Assembly (NCBI GenBank): GCA_905235445.1
Contig: CAJOLJ010000013.1
Coordinates: 49,411 to 113,410 of the forward strand
Direction: 5' to 3'
Length of the DNA stretch: 64,000 nt
Origin: an uncultured Bacteroidales bacterium
GTDB lineage: Bacteria; Bacteroidota; Bacteroidia; Bacteroidales; UBA932
Both the position numbers and the translations under genes were made by a program. Within the stretch, counting starts at the first letter, position 1, and each line of letters opens with the position of its first letter. This document shows, piece after piece, positions 59,499 to 64,000 of the stretch. A model generated the notes under the pieces. That model saw only the letters and a program-made list of their open reading frames with translations. It was not told the origin of the DNA and made no database searches.

Positions 59499-59548
59499 AC
59501 CCGGGACCCCAAGGCCAGAGGCTGGCCAGAAGGCCCCGGGTCCTTTTT
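59499..59548 (+). terminator. Terminator of the POT operon
   Basis: ACCCGGG at 59499-59505 pairs with CCCGGGT at 59535-59541, with GGCC arms inside, followed by CCTTTTT. Confidence 0.75.
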
Positions 59549-59695
59549 CCTACGTCAATGGACCCAATGTTGGGATAGTGGCACAAAGTGAAGTCAAACA
59601 CTTTACAGACAATCACTTCCCGTCCATAGGCAGGAAAGGGATGGCAGTGGAAGGAGGGAACGCAAAGAAAAATAATCAAAAAAATCGGCGAAAAG

Positions 59696-59726
59696 TTTGC
59701 AGATAACTGAAAAGTACCTATATTTG
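59696..59726 (+). promoter_or_regulatory. Consensus Bacteroidota promoter of tRNA-Phe
   Basis: TTTG at 59696-59699 followed after exactly 19 bases by TATATTTG at 59719-59726. The tRNA begins at 59745, consistent with a short trimmed leader. Confidence 0.85.
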
Positions 59727-59744
59727 CAATCCCAAACAAAAAAT

Positions 59745-59817
59745 GGTGCTGTAGCTCAGGTGGTAGAGCAATGGACTGAAAATCCATGTGTCGCCGGTTC
59801 AACTCCTGCCAGCACCA
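59745..59817 (+). tRNA. tRNA-Phe (GAA)
   Basis: 73 bases fold as a cloverleaf: acceptor GGTGCTG/CAGCACC, D stem GCTC/GAGC, anticodon stem ATGGA/TCCAT with loop CTGAAAA (anticodon GAA), a 5-base variable loop and T arm GCCGG-TTCAACT-CCTGC with one C-T mismatch. The 3' CCA is not encoded (ACTT follows). It stands alone with its own promoter. It marks the left edge of the AT-rich accessory region. Confidence 0.92.
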
Positions 59818-60248
59818 CTTTTTTTTATGCCCGGAAGTGTCGCTATCGTGCGGCACTTTCTTTTTTTTGCCCCCTCTCCCCGAAGGACAATATTTGTTTC
59901 CAGGAATTGCAGGAAGAAACCCCTATCTCTGCGATATGATTCAAAGAAAAGCATACTCAGCTTTCGGCATTTTTTGACTCTTTTTCAAATTTGGTGAAAC
60001 GTGCATTTTCCCAGGCAGTGCCCATACCCTCAAGTTTTACATACTCCGTACCCCTAGAATGCGATTAATCGCCCCTAGAACGTATCCTAGGGGCGAAATG
60101 TTAATTTCGCAAATTTCCGAAATTTGTAGTACGGACCCGGTTTTCTACGGCATGACTAAAAATTTGAATAAGACCTCATTGTAATCATTCATTCACCTTT
60201 CAAGAAAGCCTCAATTTTCTTTCTCTTCGCCTCCTGATATTCCTCAAA
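59818..60248. other. AT-rich stretch downstream of tRNA-Phe
   Basis: About 430 bases, without a gene I can support. It holds the palindrome cluster at 60045-60135. Base composition changes here from GC-rich to AT-rich, as expected at the edge of an integrated segment. No copy of the tRNA 3' end is visible nearby. Confidence 0.6.
60045..60135. repeat. Cluster of nested inverted repeats
   Basis: Five inverted repeats lie in 91 bases: outer TCCGTAC (60045-60051)/GTACGGA (60129-60135); GCGATTAATCGC (60061-60072, 12-bp palindrome); TCGCCCCTAG (60069-60078)/CTAGGGGCGA (60087-60096); GCGAAAT (60093-60099)/ATTTCGC (60104-60110); CAAATTT (60110-60116)/AAATTTG (60120-60126). CCCCTAGAA is also directly repeated at 60051 and 60072. 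It may be a recombination or attachment site, or a folded RNA; function unknown. Confidence 0.75.
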
Positions 60249-61022
60249 CTAGTGCCCCCTTTCGATGATAAACTCCTGAATCTGTTCCATCATCAGATGA
60301 AAGGACGTTGCGAGGAACTTCGGGATCCCATATTGCCCTGTACGGTAATGCTCCTTACTGTTTGCAATTCCCGCAAGTACATTGTCAAAGGCTTTTCTCG
60401 GGTCAGTCCCGCCTTTTATAAGATCATTATTGAGTTGTTTCAACCTCTGACTCCGACGTGCCCTATATACATAACGTAGCTTTAGTAACTCTGGAGCGAG
60501 ATTCTTCTTAAAACAGTAGTACAGCCATATCTCTATACAGGGATTGCTGATTATCCATTGGCTATAGTCAACCTTCGCTTTCTGAGATAGTATCTTTACC
60601 AACTGTGCTTCAAATTCATCCACGTCAGTCACTAGAAATACCTTATCTACTTTACTCAGCCTATAATCTTTGCCTTCAACCGTTATCGTACCCCGTTAGC
60701 GCCCCCGTTGCCATATCTCATCCATCTGATAAGGCTGTAAGCCCTGTCCCTCTTTGCTTTGGAAGAGAACTTGAACACATGAACTCAGAATCTTGTCATT
60801 CCTCAAAGCTTGGAAATACACCTTCTCTCTGGTCGTCCCTCCTGATAACACGTACACAATAGCAGGTACCAGCACCGCTTTACCCTTTTCATGTTCCTTT
60901 GAATAGGGCGTTTGGACACCGGTTGTTCCTTGCTTTTGTTGTTTATTAGGAACCACCGCTATAGGCTTACGCAGAGGAGTCTTCCCTGGTTGCTTTTGAT
61001 ATGTAAGATTGTCCGAGGCCAT
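60249..61022 (-). pseudogene. RloB-like (AbiLii-like) gene with in-frame stop
   Basis: Two tracked ORFs, 60696-61022 and 60249-60632, lie in one frame and together make about 257 codons. The reading frame is CGC-TAA-CGG at 60696-60698, so a single nonsense codon separates an N-terminal part (YVLSGGTTREKVYFQALRND, like the RloB EG-TE-YF start) from the rest (VFLVTDVDEF, then ISNPCIEIWLYYCF, the RloB signature). RloB proteins have a TOPRIM-like fold and act as effectors of AbiL-type abortive infection with an ATPase partner. The ATPase gene is directly upstream and overlaps by one base (TGATG). It is either decayed or carries a sequencing error; either way the pair is now incomplete. Confidence 0.8.
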
Positions 61023-62155
61023 CAGAAATTGAGTGTTCCAATAAACGGGATTGCCCCAAATCTACCTGCCATATACCCATTCTCAATGCTTATTGTATTA
61101 TGAATTTTGAAGTCATTCAAAGAGTATGGATGGCTCTCTCCATTAACTTTCTCCACAAACCACACCTCATCAGGCCGCATAAATGCCTGATCCAAGATGC
61201 AAGTCTCGTGAGTGGAGAAGATTAATTGACCATTAGTCTCTTTATCAGCGAAATAACGTACCAATTCCCTCACAAGATGAGGATGAATACTGTTATCCAA
61301 CTCATCTACAACTATGGTCGCACCTTCATAAACGGCACTATAAAGATATGGAGCCAAGATAAGAAGACGTACTGTTCCATCCGATTGCGATTGGATATCC
61401 ATATCGCGCGAATAGCCTTCAACGCCTGCCTGCTTAAATACAAGCTCACTCACTTTTCTTATTCCCTTTTCCAATGTTATTGCAGACACATTTCTATTAT
61501 TGACAATCTTCGACAGCACCATGTCATCCGGCATCTTATCTGACTTAGATTGTATATTATTATCTTGGGGATTAGCCGCCAGCCATTTATCAAAGTTCTC
61601 CGTCTTAACCTCTATACCATTTAGGCCCAATCCTATCTCCGAAAACATGTCCGTGGCAAACTTCAGTTGCTTAGGATGATTCTTCAACTTCGTAATAATG
61701 TCTGGTTGGAAAGAATTCAAACCGGCAACAATTAGTTTCTCCCTAAACCATTTCTGGGATGAGATGATAGCTGTATGATTCAACAATTGCACGTTGCTGT
61801 TGATTGTAAACAACGAGGCAAAAGGATGCTCGCTAATCCAGTTATTGACAATTCCCCCCATCTCTTGGGTGATATCATCTTTGAGGATTACTTTATGGGC
61901 CGTTCGTTCAAATATAGTAATGCCCGGATTATGAGTTCCAGAGGTCTTGAGGATTTCTTTCTGAATTCCCTCTTCTGATATTTCAACCGAATACAGATAC
62001 ACCTCTTTATCTTCTGCTTCAAATTCAACTGCGAGGAAAAGAGGCTCCTCTGTTGTCTGAGGTTTTAAACAAAACATCCAGCTATTAATATTATCAGTCC
62101 TTAAGAACTCGTCATCCAAGACCAATCGTCTGACAAAACTTATACTTGAAAAGGG
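61022..62155 (-). pseudogene. N-terminally truncated AAA (ABC-like/AbiLi-like) ATPase
   Basis: About 370 residues of an AAA_15/AAA_21-type ATPase. The signature DIQSQSDGTVRLLIL, Walker B ATIVVDELDNSIHPH and the H-loop LIFSTHET are intact. The tracked start is a TTG (62125); in frame upstream one reads SSISFVRRLVLDDEFLR, which would follow the Walker A loop in intact relatives, and then the sequence runs into the 3' end of an IS630 transposase. The Walker A and first strands are missing and are not found on the other side of the IS, so a deletion accompanied insertion. It precedes the RloB-like gene with a one-base overlap, the AbiLi-AbiLii arrangement. Confidence 0.78.
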
Positions 62156-63186
62156 ACCATTTTGTGCATAGCACTTGGTCAGAATCTTTGAAAATTCAAT
62201 GTTAGTAAACTCTCTAGATTCTTCTGATACTTGCAGTTCAGTTCAGAGAAGAAAGACCGTATAGTTTCGTGAAACTCTTTTACTGTAGGAAAGTACTTCC
62301 CATAAAGAATGGTTTTCTTGGCGAATCGCCAAACGCGCTCTATGATATTCAAGTTCGGCGAATAACTAGGCAGAAAAATTATTTGTATATTTATTTCTGG
62401 GCTCTTTGCATAATCTTCTACCGCCTGACAATGCTGATACCTTGCATTGTCCATTACCATGTATATCTTTTCACCGGGACCATATTTTTCTCGAATCTTC
62501 TTTAACAAGTCTTTAACTACATTGGCATCGATATAGGTTGTGTTCTCGATGTGGGTGAAATCCTTGGAAGTAGCATCGACCGATCCCAAGACATTAATCC
62601 TGTTTCGTCCAGCTCCAGACTTCAGGAACTTTCGAGTTTTACACCATGCGTTAGTGACGAATGCGCCTAGCACAAAGTGGCAGGCGTCAGAGAAAAGAAG
62701 GTGCGCCTTGCCATCGTTCACCTGCAGGAAGACGGTCTCTTCCATTTCTTTAAGCCACGTTTCTTGAGCTTCAGGATCTGCCTTACCAGGAACATGCCCC
62801 ATCCGGATGAATTTGTAGCCACACTGATGGAGGAAATGCCTCACCTGGGTTAAACTCCTGTCAATCTGGAAATCCTTTGCCAAAAGTTCCCTCACATACT
62901 GCGCATTTGGCGGAGCAACTTCTTCAATCTTCGCATCAATCTCATCTCTTTTTATCATCATCACGCTCTGCCTCTTGTACATATGTTCACTCAAGAATCT
63001 GCATATGCTTCCAGAGTTTATCTCGTTAACCCAATTACGCAAGCTGTTCCTAGAACAGTCACAAAGCTCGCAAATCTTGTCGTAGGTAAAATCTGGCTCA
63101 GTCATGAGGGTGTAGATTGCACGGCATTTTTTCATTATACGTGTTTTTGAATAATTCACACGAATAATGAGATGTTTTAAAATGGT
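62156..63186 (-). mobile_element. IS630-family insertion sequence (ends tentative)
   Basis: Contains the full transposase. ACCATTTT at 62156-62163 and AAAATGGT at 63179-63186 are an 8-base inverted pair with GGGA/TCCC just outside, roughly 20 bases from each end of the transposase gene. The TA duplication normal for IS630 is not clear on the left, so the ends are uncertain. Confidence 0.45.
62179..63159 (-). CDS. IS630-family transposase
   Basis: 326 residues if the GTG at 63159 is used; an ATG at 63135 gives 318. An N-terminal helix-turn-helix (YDKICELCDCSRNSLRNWVNE) is followed by a second DNA-binding part and the DDE core: FSDACHF (first Asp), MVMDNARYQH (second Asp) and NLNIIERVW (Glu). 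All three catalytic residues are present and the frame is open, so the gene looks functional. It lies against the truncated end of the AbiLi-like ATPase and is AT-rich compared with the chromosome. Confidence 0.92.
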   Translation of the reverse strand: MNYSKTRIMKKCRAIYTLMTEPDFTYDKICELCDCSRNSLRNWVNEINSGSICRFLSEHMYKRQSVMMIKRDEIDAKIEEVAPPNAQYVRELLAKDFQIDRSLTQVRHFLHQCGYKFIRMGHVPGKADPEAQETWLKEMEETVFLQVNDGKAHLLFSDACHFVLGAFVTNAWCKTRKFLKSGAGRNRINVLGSVDATSKDFTHIENTTYIDANVVKDLLKKIREKYGPGEKIYMVMDNARYQHCQAVEDYAKSPEINIQIIFLPSYSPNLNIIERVWRFAKKTILYGKYFPTVKEFHETIRSFFSELNCKYQKNLESLLTLNFQRF

Positions 63187-63322
63187 ACTCCCCTACCTTT
63201 TCATCATTTAGTGTTGTACAATAGTGATAAACAGGTTTATTATACAGTACAAGTACCATTCTTTCTACCGTTTTCTCACATTTATCAACCATGAAAACAC
63301 GAAATAAAGGTTGATTTGTCAC

Positions 63323-63338
63323 TTGCCACAATTGGCAA
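63323..63338. promoter_or_regulatory. Palindrome TTGCCA-N4-TGGCAA
   Basis: Perfect 6-base arms around CAAT, six bases from a second palindrome. It looks like an operator, but no regulator gene is next to it. Confidence 0.5.
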
Positions 63339-63343
63339 ATATG

Positions 63344-63364
63344 TACTTCCCAACTTGGGAAGTA
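63344..63364. promoter_or_regulatory. Palindrome TACTTCCCAA-C-TTGGGAAGTA
   Basis: Perfect 10-base arms around one base. Together with the neighbouring palindrome it may be an operator pair of a lost gene, for example a toxin-antitoxin locus. No flanking regulator is present. Confidence 0.55.
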
Positions 63365-63412
63365 GTGCATTTCCCTTATCACATTTTATCGGTAGTGATT
63401 AGCTGTTGATAA

Positions 63413-63900
63413 TCAAAGTTTATCGCTCACCTCGGTCTTCTTCGCGTGTTTGAGGTTGATGCTGGTCTTGCCGAAGCGCCAGGTGAGACCGATGCGGAAT
63501 TGGCGGGAGCAGTACCAGGATTCGTTATGTTGGTAGTAGTTCTCGGCGTATGTGTCCCGCGTAGGGCCATAATACCGGTTCTGGAAGGGCATGACAGCCG
63601 TAGCAGTCAGGATAAGCCGGTTCTGGAGGAAGCCTTGCCTCAGGCCCAGGGAGTACACATAGTCAACACCGTGATAGGTGCGCTGGAGGGTAGTTTCCCC
63701 GCCGGAGATGCTGCCGGAGGTGAAAGCCCTCGCCCCTTTCCAAAGTACAACGTTGGTGCTGAGGTCAAAGGCCCATTCCACACCGACATTCTTCTGGTCC
63801 AGCGACGGCGCATAGAAGTAATTGTAGCCTACCTTCGCCGAAGACTGGAGGCTGAAACGCTGGCCAGGATTCCAGTTGAAACTCACCATCTGGTCGATAT
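63413..63900 (-). pseudogene. C-terminal fragment of an outer-membrane beta-barrel protein
   Basis: About 160 residues of barrel strands (VSFNWNPGQRFSLQSSAKVGYNYFYAP, LRQGFLQNRLILTATAVMPFQNRYYG, FRIGLTWRFGKTSINLK) and the C-terminal end of a TonB-dependent-receptor or OMP_b-brl family protein. Upstream of about residue VSFNW the frame enters degenerate tandem repeats and codes for Cys-rich non-barrel residues, so the 5' part of the gene is not here. The frame stays open to the window edge. It may be a remnant of a larger gene or a partial gene at a rearrangement point. Confidence 0.65.
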
Positions 63901-63905
63901 GGTGT

Positions 63906-64000
63906 GACCGGCAAGGAGCCGTGCAGTGATTTTGGAAAGCAGAAGTGCAGTAAGATTGGCAACAATCGTACAGTGTTTTCGGCAACAACCGTACAGTGAT
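63906..64000. repeat. Degenerate tandem repeats of about 23 nt, continuing past the edge
   Basis: Four units of 22-24 nt end in the core GTGCAGT or GTACAGT: 63906-63927, 63928-63951, 63952-63974 and 63975-63997. The last two are closest (GGCAACAANCGTACAGT). On the - strand they read ACTGTACGGTTGTTGCC. There is no spacer diversity as in CRISPR; the units abut. Confidence 0.75.

Noticed and set aside
59697-59939. 80-residue ORF with VAQVVEQWTENPCVAGSTPAS
   Set aside because: This is the usual false translation of a tRNA gene (tRNA-Phe at 59745-59817).
59745-60900. Duplicated tRNA-Phe 3' end as an attachment site
   Set aside because: I looked for a second copy of the T-arm/acceptor sequence downstream and found only short partial matches such as CCAGCACC near 60875, too short to count.
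63098-63382. 94-residue - strand ORF overlapping the transposase start
   Set aside because: It overlaps the transposase gene out of frame and runs through palindromic DNA; no family resemblance.
63906-64000. CRISPR array
   Set aside because: The about 23-nt units abut without unique spacers and are degenerate; no cas gene in the window.

Overview
The window looks like a chromosomal segment of an uncultured, GC-rich member of the Bacteroidales (Bacteroidota). This is inferred from three things. Promoters fit the Bacteroidota pattern TTTG-N19/20-TAnnTTTG; the best case is upstream of tRNA-Phe. Family content is typical: DUF4369-TlpA, DUF2490, DUF1573, S9 and M16 exported peptidases, sialate O-acetylesterase, VTC/DUF4956, paired POT transporters and two long RSH-type motifs in one SpoT-like gene. 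Many exported proteins are lipoproteins. No rRNA or marker allows a species name.

Layout. 1-3.5 kb: the 3' end of a tryptophanase/tyrosine phenol-lyase gene, then a four-gene + strand run (AlaX-type tRNA editing protein, FKBP isomerase, metallo-beta-lactamase-rubredoxin fusion, nitroreductase). 3.6-9.9 kb (-): fumarate-reductase-type flavoprotein lipoprotein, sialate O-acetylesterase, a small exported protein and a SpoT-like RSH enzyme whose synthetase domain looks degenerate. 10.2-14.9 kb (-): SNF2 helicase plus an unrecognised 604-residue partner. 15.0-20.5 kb (-): TlpA thioredoxin, S9 peptidase, WYL regulator and LysR regulator with a clear palindromic operator. 20.6-24.2 kb (-): UPF1/Dna2-like SF1 helicase and a double-nuclease protein. 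24.5-29.2 kb: M16 protease, a 57-aa 2[4Fe-4S] ferredoxin missing from the ORF track, DUF1573 protein. 29.3-35.7 kb (-): a tight operon of Cthe_2159/Ig-repeat surface lipoprotein, small exported repeat protein, VTC polyphosphate polymerase, DUF4956 membrane protein and DUF2490 beta-barrel. 36-43.5 kb: lipoprotein, transketolase, exported flavodoxin, YhfC-type membrane protein, Kef-type antiporter. 43.7-51.8 kb (+): carboxylesterase, ProX-type editing protein, topoisomerase IV subunit B, acyltransferase, acyl-CoA synthetase, GH44 glucanase lipoprotein. 52-56 kb (-): rpsF-rpsR-rplI, PepD dipeptidase, LpxL-like acyltransferase. 56-59.5 kb (+): two tandem POT peptide transporters.

At 59.7 kb a tRNA-Phe gene marks an abrupt change. 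From about 59.9 to 63.4 kb the DNA is AT-richer and looks imported: a cluster of nested palindromes, an AbiL-like ATPase/RloB defence pair that is broken twice (in-frame TAA in rloB; ATPase lacking its Walker A end), an IS630-family transposase and two adjacent palindromes. The window ends in a beta-barrel gene fragment whose 5' side is replaced by about 23-nt degenerate tandem repeats.

Functional themes are amino-acid and peptide use (beta-eliminating lyase, S9, M16, PepD, POT), envelope lipid and glycan handling, periplasmic flavin electron transfer, and two uncharacterised helicase-based modules. The most interesting systems are the VTC/DUF4956/Cthe_2159 operon, the split Dna2-like helicase-nuclease pair, the SNF2 pair and the decayed AbiL-like locus beside tRNA-Phe.
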